DNA of 18,588 bases, taken from positions 53,465-72,052 of the forward strand of contig DPJB01000012.1 of assembly GCA_003543245.1 (NCBI GenBank), written 5' to 3'. Source of the stretch: Moraxellaceae bacterium. GTDB taxonomy: Bacteria > Pseudomonadota > Gammaproteobacteria > Pseudomonadales > Moraxellaceae. A model generated the notes under the pieces. The model worked only from the letters and a program-made list of their open reading frames with translations, searched no databases and was not told the origin of the DNA. Of this stretch, positions 7,634 to 14,654 are shown piece after piece. Made by a program: the position numbers and the translations under genes. Each line of letters starts with the position of its first letter. Position 1 is the stretch's first letter.

Positions 7634-7988
7634 GCAACCGGATGGTGCCGCATTGCTGGCGATTGCGCGTGACGTGCTTCGTAAGGAACTCCTGCCCTTG
7701 TTGCCGAAAGATCGTGCGTATGAAGCACTGATGATTGCCAATGCCATGAGCATTGCCGAGCAGCAGTTGCGCAGTGGTGATGCAGCAGGTCATGCCGAGC
7801 ATGAAGCATTGCAGCGTGTTCTGCAGAAGGATGGCAATCTGGCTACACTGAATCGTCTGTTGGCGGAAAAAATACGGACGGGTGAAATGGACGGGAATGC
7901 TGATGCACAGCAGCTGTTGTGGAGTAGTGTTGTGCAGCGTGTGGGCGAGAGCGCGCCCCGTGCACTGGCGGCGTATGGTATCGGTTGA
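7626..7988 (+). CDS. DUF6285/LvaB-like small protein
   Basis: A 120-residue, mostly helical soluble protein beginning MREQPDGAALLAIARDVLRKELLPLLPKD. The pattern of an N-terminal xxLLxxARxxLxxELLPxLP followed by an ANAMSIAEQQL helix matches the DUF6285 family as I remember it, which is typically encoded beside the acyl-CoA-linked APH-type kinase. In P. putida the equivalent protein LvaB is needed with LvaA for 4-hydroxyvaleryl-CoA phosphorylation. No catalytic motif or membrane segment is visible. The eight-base overlap with the kinase gene strongly suggests a stoichiometric complex. Family call is by pattern and context, not by alignment. Confidence 0.78.
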   Translation: MREQPDGAALLAIARDVLRKELLPLLPKDRAYEALMIANAMSIAEQQLRSGDAAGHAEHEALQRVLQKDGNLATLNRLLAEKIRTGEMDGNADAQQLLWSSVVQRVGESAPRALAAYGIG

Positions 7989-8011
7989 TGGCTGTCTGAA
8001 GAAACGGGAAT

Positions 8012-8039
8012 AAAAAAGCCGGCATGCGCCGGCTTTTTT
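8012..8039 (+). terminator. Bidirectional terminator between the lva-like module and ompW
   Basis: AAAAAAGCCGGC pairs perfectly with GCCGGCTTTTTT around an ATGC loop: a 12-bp stem with T runs on both strands. It lies between convergent genes and serves both. Confidence 0.93.
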
Positions 8040-8051
8040 ATGGAGAGACGA

Positions 8052-8648
8052 TCAGAACTTGTAGCCAACACCAATCATGTAGGCAAACGGATCGATTTCC
8101 AGTTCGCCAATATCGGTGCCATTCACGCTGACGTCAGTGTTGATGTCGATCTTCCATACGGACGCATTCAGTACCAGCTTGTCGGTGATGTCGATATCAA
8201 CGCCGGCTTCAAGAGCCAGGCCAACGGAGTCGCTCAACTCAAGATCAGCGCCGGGGATGTCGTCTTCAAAGAACATGGTGTAGTTCAGGCCGGCACCAAC
8301 ATACGGGTGGAACTTTGTGCCAACCTGTGGGTACCACTGTGCAGAAATGGTTGGTGGCAGGTGTTTGGTCGAACCGATCTTGGTGCCAGCGGCAGTGATG
8401 TCATGCTCGAACGGTGTGGCAGCCAGCAGCTCGATGCCGAAAGAAGGCGAAACGAAGTAGGTGCCAGTCAGGCCCAGTTGGGTGTTGTCATCCACGTCCA
8501 GTACACCAACAGCAGTGTTGTCGGTGACATCAGGGCTGACAGTGGCAATGCCGGCACGCAGAACAATATCGCCTGCTTCATAGGCCATGGCCTGACCGGC
8601 GGTGGCGGCAAGAATACTGGCAACCAGTGCAGCTGATTTGATACGCAT
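8052..8648 (-). CDS. ompW: OmpW-family outer membrane protein
   Basis: OmpW is an 8-stranded outer-membrane beta-barrel implicated in uptake of small hydrophobic compounds; the P. aeruginosa homologue is OprG. The start at 8648 gives a 198-residue precursor with a clear signal peptide (MRIKSAALVASILAATAGQAMA, cut near AMA|YEAGD) and a Shine-Dalgarno AGGGGA. The mature part begins DIVLRAGIATVSPD, has the PPTISAQWYP segment typical of the family, and ends in GVGYKF with the C-terminal Phe expected for BAM recognition. The open frame runs further upstream but lacks a signal sequence there. A perfect FNR/ANR box upstream matches the anaerobic control known for ompW/oprG. Confidence 0.93.
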   Translation of the reverse strand: MRIKSAALVASILAATAGQAMAYEAGDIVLRAGIATVSPDVTDNTAVGVLDVDDNTQLGLTGTYFVSPSFGIELLAATPFEHDITAAGTKIGSTKHLPPTISAQWYPQVGTKFHPYVGAGLNYTMFFEDDIPGADLELSDSVGLALEAGVDIDITDKLVLNASVWKIDINTDVSVNGTDIGELEIDPFAYMIGVGYKF

Positions 8649-8733
8649 GGGTATTCCCCTTGATTGAAAAAGATAACTGGCCGGTTGCGTTGTCGCAGTG
8701 TCGCTGCAACAGACGTCAACACAACATGGGCCA

Positions 8734-8774
8734 ATCGTAGGGGAGCCTGCACGGACGGTATTGATATAAATCAA
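8734..8774 (-). promoter_or_regulatory. FNR/ANR-dependent class II promoter of ompW
   Basis: TTGAT-ATAA-ATCAA (8761-8774) is a perfect FNR/ANR palindrome. Reading toward ompW, a TACGAT -10 element lies at 8739-8734. With the box centred at about -41.5, this -10 falls at roughly -13 to -8, the class II geometry. That predicts a transcript start near 8726 and a leader of about 78 bases. Oxygen-responsive activation of ompW is inferred from this layout. Confidence 0.8.
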
Positions 8775-8871
8775 TAGACGGCATTGGCCCGTCGTGGTGA
8801 CAGGCCATTGCTTGATCTGGCGCAGTTTTTTGTCAGATTTCAGGCGCGAGCTTGCCCGGGCTGCCCGGTCC

Positions 8872-10374
8872 TTACCCCGGCATCCGGTCCAGTACGCGGT
8901 AGGCCAGTGCCTCGTGCAGGTGCGCCGACAGTATCTTCGCCTCGCCCTCCAGATCGGCAATGGTGCGGGAAACGCGCAGCACGCGATGGTAGGCACGGGC
9001 GGAGAGGCGCAGCCGCTTCATGGCCAGTTCCAGGGTGTCGGCATCCTCACGGGAAAGTGCCGCATGTTCGCTCACCATGGAGGGGCTCAACTCCTGGTTC
9101 AGGTGGCCCTGGCGCGCCTGCTGGCGCTCGCGTGCGGCCAGTACCCGTGGCTTTACCGTGGCCGTGCTTTCACCGGCACTGCCGCGGTGCAAGACCTCCG
9201 CCGGCAGCGCCGGGACCTCGACATGCAGGTCGATGCGGTCCAGCAGGGGGCCGGACAGGCGGCTGCGGTAGCGGGCCACCTGGTCGCCGGTGCAGCGGCA
9301 GCGCGCCGTACCGTCACCCAGATAGCCGCAAGGGCAGGGGTTCATGGCGGCGATGAGCTGGAAGCGGGCGGGAAATCGGACCTGGTTGGCGGCGCGTGAA
9401 ATCACCACATGTCCTGATTCCAGCGGCTCGCGCAGGACTTCGAGCACCTTGCGGTCAAATTCGGGCAGTTCATCAAGGAACAGCACGCCGTGGTGGGCCA
9501 GGGTGATCTCGCCCGGACGTGGGTTGGAGCCTCCTCCGACCAGCGCCACGCCAGAGGCCGTGTGATGCGGTGCCCGGAACGGCGGCTGCCGGTCCGGATC
9601 GTCGGTATGCCCCAGCAAGGAGCGGATGGCAGCAACCTCCAGTGACTGCTGCTCCCCGAGCGCGGGCAGCAAGCCCGGCAGGCGGGACGCCAGCAGTGTC
9701 TTGCCGGTACCTGGCGGGCCCAGCATCAAGAGTGAATGTCCCCCGGCGGCGGCAATTTCCAGTGCCCTGCGCGCCTGGTGCTGCCCTTTCACATCGGCCA
9801 TGTCAGGGCCGCTTGTCAGGGCGTTGCACCGTGCTGGTGCGGGCTGCTCCAGTGTCAGTCGCTGCTGGCCGTTGAGGTGAGCATAAACCGCCAGTAAATG
9901 GTCACCGGCATAGACTTCGGCGCCCTGGGGCCGCGCCGCCTCCATGGCATTGGCCGCCGGAACGAACAGGGCGTGCCCTGCATCACGGGCCGCCAGACTG
10001 GCAGGCAGCACGCCGTTGATGGCGCGCAGCTCGCCGGAGAGGGCAAGCTCGCCCATGAACTCGGCGCGGTCGAGCACCCCGGCCGGCAGCTGGCCATTGG
10101 CGGCCAGGATGCCCAGTGCAATCGGCAAGTCAAAGCGCCCGCCAAACTTGGGCAGATCGGCTGGTGCCAGATTGATGGTGATGCGTCGCTGCGGAAATTC
10201 GAAGCCGGAGTTGATCAGTGCAGAGCGTACCCTGTCCTTGCTCTCACGCACGGCGGCCTCGGGCAGCCCGACGATGGCGAGCCCGGGCAGGCCGGGGCTG
10301 AGGTGGACTTCAACAGTGACGGGCGGGGCATCGAGGCCCAGCTGGGCGCGCGTACGCACGCGGGCGAGTGACAT
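8872..10374 (-). CDS. comM: Magnesium chelatase-like AAA+ ATPase ComM (YifB)
   Basis: ComM is a hexameric helicase that promotes branch migration during natural transformation and recombination. The start at 10374 (MSLARVRTRAQLGLDAPPV) is the family's N terminus; the frame extends upstream only as noise. The 500-residue protein has an N-terminal Lon-like fold (VEVHLSPGLPGLAIVGLPEAAVRES), Walker A GPPGTGKT with Lys225, Walker B GVLFLDELPEF, the MNPCPCG/CRC cysteine segment and the C-terminal Mg_chelatase_C domain (RAYHRVLRVSRTIADLEG). It lies 64 bases downstream of ubiK on the same strand, a pairing I recall from pseudomonads. Presence of ComM alone does not prove competence. Confidence 0.94.
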   Translation of the reverse strand: MSLARVRTRAQLGLDAPPVTVEVHLSPGLPGLAIVGLPEAAVRESKDRVRSALINSGFEFPQRRITINLAPADLPKFGGRFDLPIALGILAANGQLPAGVLDRAEFMGELALSGELRAINGVLPASLAARDAGHALFVPAANAMEAARPQGAEVYAGDHLLAVYAHLNGQQRLTLEQPAPARCNALTSGPDMADVKGQHQARRALEIAAAGGHSLLMLGPPGTGKTLLASRLPGLLPALGEQQSLEVAAIRSLLGHTDDPDRQPPFRAPHHTASGVALVGGGSNPRPGEITLAHHGVLFLDELPEFDRKVLEVLREPLESGHVVISRAANQVRFPARFQLIAAMNPCPCGYLGDGTARCRCTGDQVARYRSRLSGPLLDRIDLHVEVPALPAEVLHRGSAGESTATVKPRVLAARERQQARQGHLNQELSPSMVSEHAALSREDADTLELAMKRLRLSARAYHRVLRVSRTIADLEGEAKILSAHLHEALAYRVLDRMPG

Positions 10375-10438
10375 TGCTTGTTCTCCCTGAACATGACGCC
10401 CTGCATTCCTTGCAGGGCCTGGGTTGGCTGACGGTGAA

Positions 10439-10711
10439 TCAGGACTGGTCCGTGCGGTTTTCCAGTGCGGCAACACGGTGCTCGAGTGACTTCATTTCGC
10501 GCTCGACGGCTTCCAGCCGGCTGCGGGTACGGGTCAGCAGGGCGGCCTGCACATCAAACTCTTCACGCGTGACCAGCTCCATGCGTGCGAGTGCTTCGCG
10601 CAGGACGGCCTTGATGTTTTCCTCGATGTCGCCACGCAGTTGACGCACGCCGGGTGGCAGAACCTGTGAAAGCTGCTCGCTGACGCGATTGACGATCTGC
10701 TCCAGTGCCAT
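10439..10711 (-). CDS. ubiK: Ubiquinone biosynthesis accessory factor UbiK (BMFP family)
   Basis: A 90-residue protein of the YqiC/BMFP family. UbiK interacts with UbiJ and supports aerobic ubiquinone synthesis in the cytoplasm near the membrane. The N-terminal amphipathic half (VNRVSEQLSQVLPPGVRQLRGDIEENIKAVLREAL) and the C-terminal coiled coil (about residues 50-85, ending HRVAALENR) are both present. AGGAG precedes the start at 10711. It is divergent from the porin-glnK-amtB operon and probably co-transcribed with comM. Confidence 0.9.
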   Translation of the reverse strand: MALEQIVNRVSEQLSQVLPPGVRQLRGDIEENIKAVLREALARMELVTREEFDVQAALLTRTRSRLEAVEREMKSLEHRVAALENRTDQS

Positions 10712-10788
10712 CTCGATTCACTCCTGAACGGATTAATGGGTGGCGATTCTAGCACCAATGAGCGAGTGCAGAGCCTTGTTGCTGTGTA

Positions 10789-10805
10789 TGCACCGTTGTT
10801 GTGCG
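10789..10805 (+). promoter_or_regulatory. Candidate NtrC-binding site 1
   Basis: GCAC (10790-10793), seven bases, then GTGC (10801-10804) reproduces the conserved GCAC-N7-GTGC core of NtrC enhancers, with the left half TGCACC perfect. The centre lies about 142 bases upstream of the predicted start. Confidence 0.65.
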
Positions 10806-10844
10806 CCAATTTGGGGTGTTTGCCGTTTGTCTGCACCGTGACGG

Positions 10845-10861
10845 GGAGCCTAAATGGTGCA
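10845..10861 (+). promoter_or_regulatory. Candidate NtrC-binding site 2
   Basis: The right half GGTGCA is perfect, the centre TAAAT is AT-rich as in the consensus, and the left half matches 3 of 6. The centre lies about 86 bases upstream of the predicted start and 56 bases from site 1. Confidence 0.55.
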
Positions 10862-10912
10862 AATGCGTTTGCGGTAGCGTCCGGCCCAGTGAATTCAGGC
10901 ATTCAGCAGAAT

Positions 10913-10928
10913 TGGCACGGCTTCTGCA
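10913..10928 (+). promoter_or_regulatory. Sigma-54 (-24/-12) promoter for porin-glnK-amtB
   Basis: TGGCACGGCTTCTGCA has GG (10914-10915) and GC (10926-10927) separated by exactly ten bases, and matches TGGCACG-N4-TTGCA with one mismatch. Transcription should start near 10939, leaving a leader of about 75 bases before the porin gene. Together with the upstream NtrC-like dyads this is a typical nitrogen-limitation promoter. Confidence 0.82.
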
Positions 10929-11014
10929 AAGAGTCTGGCAAGTGCTGAAAAGCGCGATGTTGAAAGCCTCAAATCTTTTCAGGCAACCAAAGTCCCATAT
11001 CTGGAGTTGTGCAC

Positions 11015-11731
11015 ATGAAACTGACCAAGATCTCTGCTGCTGTTCTCTCCGCCGGCATGCTGTTCGTTGCCGCTTCCGCCAATGCCGCTGATGAAGCGTT
11101 CACCACCGCTGGCAGCGTTGCAATGACCACTGATTATCTCTACCGCGGTATCTCCCAGACTTCGGGTGCCCCGGCATTGCAGGGTTCGCTGTCCGTGAGC
11201 CATGAGTCTGGCCTGTACGCCACTGTCTGGGGCTCCAGCATTTCGTTTGCCAGCGGCCTCGAACTTGATCCCTCGATCGGTTATGCCGGCAAGGTGGGCG
11301 AAGTTGGTTATGACGTTGGCGTTCTCTACTACGGCTACCCTCACTCCACCTCTGCAGAAGGCGGTGCCGGCCAGTATGACTTCGTTGAATTCTACGGTTC
11401 GGTGAGCTTCTCCGGCGCCAAGCTGGGCCTGGCCTATGCCGACGAGTTTTTCGGTGAAACCGGCAAATCGCTGTATGCCTTTGCCGATTACGGTACCGAA
11501 GTATCCGGTTTCGGTCTGTCTGCCCACGTTGGTCTCAACCTGCTGGATGACGAGTTCTACGGTTCTGGCCTGGCCCTCGATGAAGATTCCTACATCGATT
11601 ACAAGGTTGGCGTGAGCAAGGCAGTCAAGGATGTGACGTTCGAACTCGCCTACATGGGCTCGGATCTGGACGACACCATCGTTCCCGATGGCGAAGGTAC
11701 CTTTGTGCTGACTGCCAGCAAGAGCTTCTAA
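11015..11731 (+). CDS. TorF-family putative outer membrane porin
   Basis: A 238-residue precursor with a signal peptide (MKLTKISAAVLSAGMLFVAASANA, cut before ADEAF). The ATG at 11015 has GGAG eight bases upstream. The mature start GSVAMTTDYLYRGISQTSGAPALQGSLSV is the signature of the TorF/Gcw_chp family of putative porins. Alternating aromatic beta-strands (GLYATVWGSSISF, YDVGVLYYGYP, LGLAYADEFF) follow and the protein ends in SKSF with a terminal Phe. Mature residues are acidic overall. It lies first in a nitrogen-type operon ahead of glnK and amtB. Family and topology are seen; a role in passage of ammonium or small nitrogen compounds across the outer membrane is inferred. Confidence 0.88.
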   Translation: MKLTKISAAVLSAGMLFVAASANAADEAFTTAGSVAMTTDYLYRGISQTSGAPALQGSLSVSHESGLYATVWGSSISFASGLELDPSIGYAGKVGEVGYDVGVLYYGYPHSTSAEGGAGQYDFVEFYGSVSFSGAKLGLAYADEFFGETGKSLYAFADYGTEVSGFGLSAHVGLNLLDDEFYGSGLALDEDSYIDYKVGVSKAVKDVTFELAYMGSDLDDTIVPDGEGTFVLTASKSF

Positions 11732-11740
11732 GTCACCTAT

Positions 11741-11767
11741 GCCGTGCACACGACAAGTGTGCACGGC
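11741..11767 (+). other. Perfect 11-bp hairpin between porin gene and glnK
   Basis: GCCGTGCACAC (11741-11751) and GTGTGCACGGC (11757-11767) flank a GACAA loop. It starts nine bases after the porin stop and ends 11 bases before the glnK AGGAG. No T run follows, so it is not a classical terminator; a partial terminator, RNase barrier or 3'-end stabiliser setting the porin to glnK ratio is plausible. Confidence 0.7.
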
Positions 11768-11791
11768 AACCCAAGAACAGGAGTACGCATG

Positions 11792-12130
11792 ATGAAAATG
11801 GTTACTGCCATCATCAAACCCTTCAAGCTCGATGATGTGCGCGAAGCACTCTCCGAGATTGGTGTGCAGGGTGTCACTGTGACAGAAGTGAAGGGATTCG
11901 GTCGACAGAAAGGCCATACGGAACTGTACCGTGGTGCTGAGTACGTTGTTGATTTTCTGCCAAAAGTGAAAATCGACATTGCCACCAGTGATGACTTGCT
12001 GGACCAGGTGATTGAAGCAATTTCGAAGGCTGCGATGACCGGGAAAATTGGCGACGGCAAGATTTTCGTGACGCCGCTTGAACAGGCCATTCGTATCCGT
12101 ACCGGCGAAACCGGTGTCGAGGCGATCTGA
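11792..12130 (+). CDS. glnK: Nitrogen regulatory protein P-II
   Basis: GlnK is a trimeric PII signalling protein that blocks AmtB when nitrogen is ample. Two adjacent ATGs exist (11789 and 11792), both served by AGGAG at 11779-11783. The second is chosen because it gives the standard 112-residue length and places the uridylylated tyrosine exactly at position 51 (ELYRGAEY). The T-loop (GFGRQKGHTELYRGAEYVV), the B-loop TGKIGDGKIFV and the C-loop with RIRTGETG are intact. It lies 35 bases upstream of amtB, the classic glnK-amtB pair. The link to amtB favours GlnK over GlnB. Confidence 0.95.
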   Translation: MKMVTAIIKPFKLDDVREALSEIGVQGVTVTEVKGFGRQKGHTELYRGAEYVVDFLPKVKIDIATSDDLLDQVIEAISKAAMTGKIGDGKIFVTPLEQAIRIRTGETGVEAI

Positions 12131-12165
12131 AGTAATTTTCTTGCGTTCAACGCGGAGGAATTCCC

Positions 12166-13674
12166 GTGAAAAAAGTATTGATGTCCATGATGCTGGGCAG
12201 TGCGCTGGTTTTTGCTGCCCCTGCATTTGCTGAAGAAGAGGCGGCACCAGCAGCAGCTGTTGCTGCTGAAGTGGTTGCTGCACCAGAGGCTGCTGCCCCT
12301 GCAACCGACGCCGCTCCCGTAGTGGCTGAAGCGGCACCGGCAGAAGCCGAGGCTGCGCCTGCACCCACCTACAACAAGGGCGACAATGCCTTTCTGATGA
12401 TGTGTGCGGCGTTTGTGATCCTGATGTCCATTCCCGGTCTGGCACTGTTCTACGGCGGCCTGGTCCGCAAGAAGAACATGCTGTCGGTGCTCATGCAGGT
12501 ATTCACGGTGTTCTGTCTGATCACCGTGCTCTGGATGATCTACGGCTACAGCGTGGCCTTCACCGAAGGCAACGCCTTCTTCGGCTCGCTGTCGAAGGTG
12601 TTCCTGAAAGGGGTGAATGACACCACACTGGCAGCGACATGGAGCAAGGCAACCCCCATCAGTGAAGTCATCTACGTGGTCTTCCAGGGCGCCTTTGCGG
12701 CGATCACCTGCGGCCTGATCGTGGGTGCCTTTGCCGAGCGTGCCAAGTTTGCCGGCGTGCTGGTGTTCTCGGTGCTGTGGTTCACTTTCTCCTACCTGCC
12801 GATGGCTCACATGGTGTGGTACTGGGCTGGTCCTGATGTCTACACCACTGCTGAAGCAGCGACTGCTGCCACTGCAACTGCCGGCTGGCTGTTCCAGAAG
12901 GGTGCGCTCGACTTTGCCGGTGGTACCGTGGTGCACATCAACGCCGCTGTTGCCGGTCTGGTAGGTGCCTATGTGGTGGGCAAGCGTATCGGTTATGGCA
13001 AGGAAGCAATGGCTCCGCACAGCCTGACCATGACCATGATCGGTGCCTGCCTGCTGTGGTTCGGCTGGTTTGGTTTCAACGCCGGCTCTGCACTGGAAGC
13101 CAATGGCATTGCTGGTCTGGCATTCGCCAACACCTGGCTGGCCACTGCTGCTGCCGCACTGAGCTGGATGCTGGCCGAGTGGGTACTGAAGGGCAAGCCG
13201 TCCATGCTGGGTGCTGCCTCAGGTGCTGTGGCTGGTCTGGTTGCGATCACCCCGGCTTGTGGCTTCGTTGGTCTGGGTGGTGCACTGGTCATCGGTCTGC
13301 TCGCTGGCGTCATCTGCCTCTGGGGTGTGCATGGTCTCAAGAAGCTGCTCGGTGCCGATGACGCGCTTGATGTGTTCGGTGTGCACGGCGTGGGCGGTAT
13401 CCTCGGTGCCCTGCTGACCGGTGTGTTTGCCTCACCGGAACTGGGTGGCCTGAGCTGGTGGGATTACGTGGCCAATGCGCCAGGTGCCTACGACATGCTG
13501 GGTCAGGTCAAGGTGCAGGCCATCAGTGTGGTGACCACCATTGTCTGGTCCGGTGTGGTCTCCCTGGTTGCCTTCAAGCTGGTTGATCTCACCATCGGCA
13601 TGCGTGTGGCGGAAGAGGACGAGCGTATCGGCCTTGACGTGACCTCCCATGGCGAGCGTGCCTACAACGACTGA
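12166..13674 (+). CDS. amtB: Ammonium transporter AmtB
   Basis: AmtB conducts ammonium across the inner membrane as a trimer gated by GlnK. A GTG start at 12166 is supported by GGAGGAA just upstream. A signal peptide (MKKVLMSMMLGSALVFAAPAFA) is followed by an unusual Ala/Pro/Glu-rich stretch (about residues 23-68) before the first membrane helix (FLMMCAAFVILMSIPGLALFYGGL). Signature motifs are FAGGTVVHINAA, WFGFNAGSA and DVFGVHGVGG. His257 and His407 are 150 residues apart, the same spacing as the E. coli twin-His pair His168/His318. The C-terminal tail EEDERIGLDVTSHGERAYND is the GlnK-docking region. Length is 502 residues, above the usual ~420-450 because of the N-terminal stretch. Confidence 0.96.
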   Translation: MKKVLMSMMLGSALVFAAPAFAEEEAAPAAAVAAEVVAAPEAAAPATDAAPVVAEAAPAEAEAAPAPTYNKGDNAFLMMCAAFVILMSIPGLALFYGGLVRKKNMLSVLMQVFTVFCLITVLWMIYGYSVAFTEGNAFFGSLSKVFLKGVNDTTLAATWSKATPISEVIYVVFQGAFAAITCGLIVGAFAERAKFAGVLVFSVLWFTFSYLPMAHMVWYWAGPDVYTTAEAATAATATAGWLFQKGALDFAGGTVVHINAAVAGLVGAYVVGKRIGYGKEAMAPHSLTMTMIGACLLWFGWFGFNAGSALEANGIAGLAFANTWLATAAAALSWMLAEWVLKGKPSMLGAASGAVAGLVAITPACGFVGLGGALVIGLLAGVICLWGVHGLKKLLGADDALDVFGVHGVGGILGALLTGVFASPELGGLSWWDYVANAPGAYDMLGQVKVQAISVVTTIVWSGVVSLVAFKLVDLTIGMRVAEEDERIGLDVTSHGERAYND

Positions 13675-13697
13675 TCCTTTAGCGCAGTCGCGTAACA

Positions 13698-13725
13698 CAG
13701 AAAGGGGCCTTCGGGCCCCTTTCTG
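13698..13725 (+). terminator. Terminator after amtB
   Basis: CAGAAAGGGGCC pairs perfectly with GGCCCCTTTCTG around a TTCG tetraloop. The short T-rich 3' arm is the only U tract. It lies 23 bases after the amtB stop and ends the nitrogen operon. Confidence 0.8.
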
Positions 13726-13819
13726 CATGGCGGTGTTTACGGGGAAATGCGGGGGAGTTGCGGTCGTTGGTCCGGGTGGTACTGTTGATGCCCGGCAATA
13801 GCAACAAACAGGATCGGCC

Positions 13820-14578
13820 ATGACTTCAGCATCATCACGCAGCGACATGTCGGCAGAAGAGTGGGACGCCCGCGTCAATCTGGCAGCGGCGTACCGGCTG
13901 GTGGCGTTGTTTGGCTGGGACGATCTTGTGTTCACGCATATTTCCGTGCGCTTGCCCGGGCCCGACCACCATTTCCTGATCAATCCCTACGGTTTCCTGT
14001 TCGAGGAAATCACGGCCTCGTCGCTGGTCAAGATCGACCTGCAGGGCAACAAGGTGGGGGATTCGCCCTACATGGTCAATCCGGCCGGCTTCACCATTCA
14101 CAGTGCGGTGCATGCGGCACGCGAGGATGCCCTGTGCGTGATGCATACGCATTCCATCAATGGCGTTGCGGTGTCGGCCCAGAAGGACGGCTTGCTGCCG
14201 CTGTCGCAGCAGTCCCTGTTCGTGCTCTCGTCCCTCGGGTATCACGACTATGAGGGTGTGGCGCTGAACGAGGCGGAAAAGCCGCGGCTGGTGCGCGACC
14301 TTGGCAACAACAACTTCCTCATGTTGCGCAATCACGGATTGCTGACGGTGGGGGCAACGGTGGCGGATGCTTTCCTGTCGATGTACCTGTTTGAAGCCAG
14401 CTGCATGGTGCAGGTACGTGCACAGGCGGGTGGCGGCGAGCTGGTGCCGGTGCCGCAGCCGATTGTGGACGGTATTCAGGCACAGGCGGCTGCCGTGACA
14501 AAAGGACTGGGTGGTGCGCTGGTGTGGCCGGGCTTGCTGCGGCGCCTGCAGCGGCGCAATCCGGGGCATGACAGCTGA
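13820..14578 (+). CDS. Class II aldolase/adducin family protein
   Basis: A 252-residue cytoplasmic protein of the class II aldolase/adducin fold, which includes fuculose-phosphate aldolase, ribulose-phosphate epimerase and some decarboxylases. An AGGA lies six bases before the ATG. Zinc ligands are visible as His109 and His111 (MHTHS) and His172 (RNHG); acidic residues Glu62/Glu63 sit where an active-site glutamate is found in aldolases. The start motif (AAAYRLVALFGWDDLVFTHISVRLPG) and FLINPYGFLFEEITASSLVKID match the adducin-like branch with no assigned substrate. It stands between the amtB terminator and a MerR-family gene, so context gives no pathway. Family secure, reaction unknown. Confidence 0.85.
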   Translation: MTSASSRSDMSAEEWDARVNLAAAYRLVALFGWDDLVFTHISVRLPGPDHHFLINPYGFLFEEITASSLVKIDLQGNKVGDSPYMVNPAGFTIHSAVHAAREDALCVMHTHSINGVAVSAQKDGLLPLSQQSLFVLSSLGYHDYEGVALNEAEKPRLVRDLGNNNFLMLRNHGLLTVGATVADAFLSMYLFEASCMVQVRAQAGGGELVPVPQPIVDGIQAQAAAVTKGLGGALVWPGLLRRLQRRNPGHDS

Positions 14579-14590
14579 ACCGGTCAGCTG
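14572..14590 (+). other. Hairpin overlapping the aldolase-family stop codon
   Basis: CAGCTGA and TCAGCTG form a 7-bp stem with an ACCGG loop, and the first arm contains the stop codon. Only a weak T-containing stretch follows, so at most it is a poor terminator. Confidence 0.4.
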
Positions 14591-14654
14591 ATTCCTTCGT
14601 CAATGTGACATTGGCGGTTGTTGCTGGGGTGGGGGATCAGTATGATTCGCCATC

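Larger units (their letters stand above)
10712..11014 (+). promoter_or_regulatory. Divergent 303-base control region between ubiK and the porin-glnK-amtB operon
   Basis: No gene is visible here. Toward the right it carries two NtrC-like dyads and a sigma-54 promoter, annotated separately. A further isolated TGCACC half-site lies at 10832-10837. Any ubiK promoter must lie at the left end, but I could not pick a convincing one. Confidence 0.7.

Noticed and set aside
8040..8636. 198-codon plus-strand frame opposite ompW
   Set aside because: OmpW has a signal peptide, family motifs, Shine-Dalgarno and FNR promoter; the opposite frame has none of these and begins inside the terminator region.
10979..12445. 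488-codon minus-strand frame across the porin gene, glnK and the amtB start
   Set aside because: It is antisense to three well-recognised genes and its translation is low-complexity Gln/Leu/His-rich without motifs.
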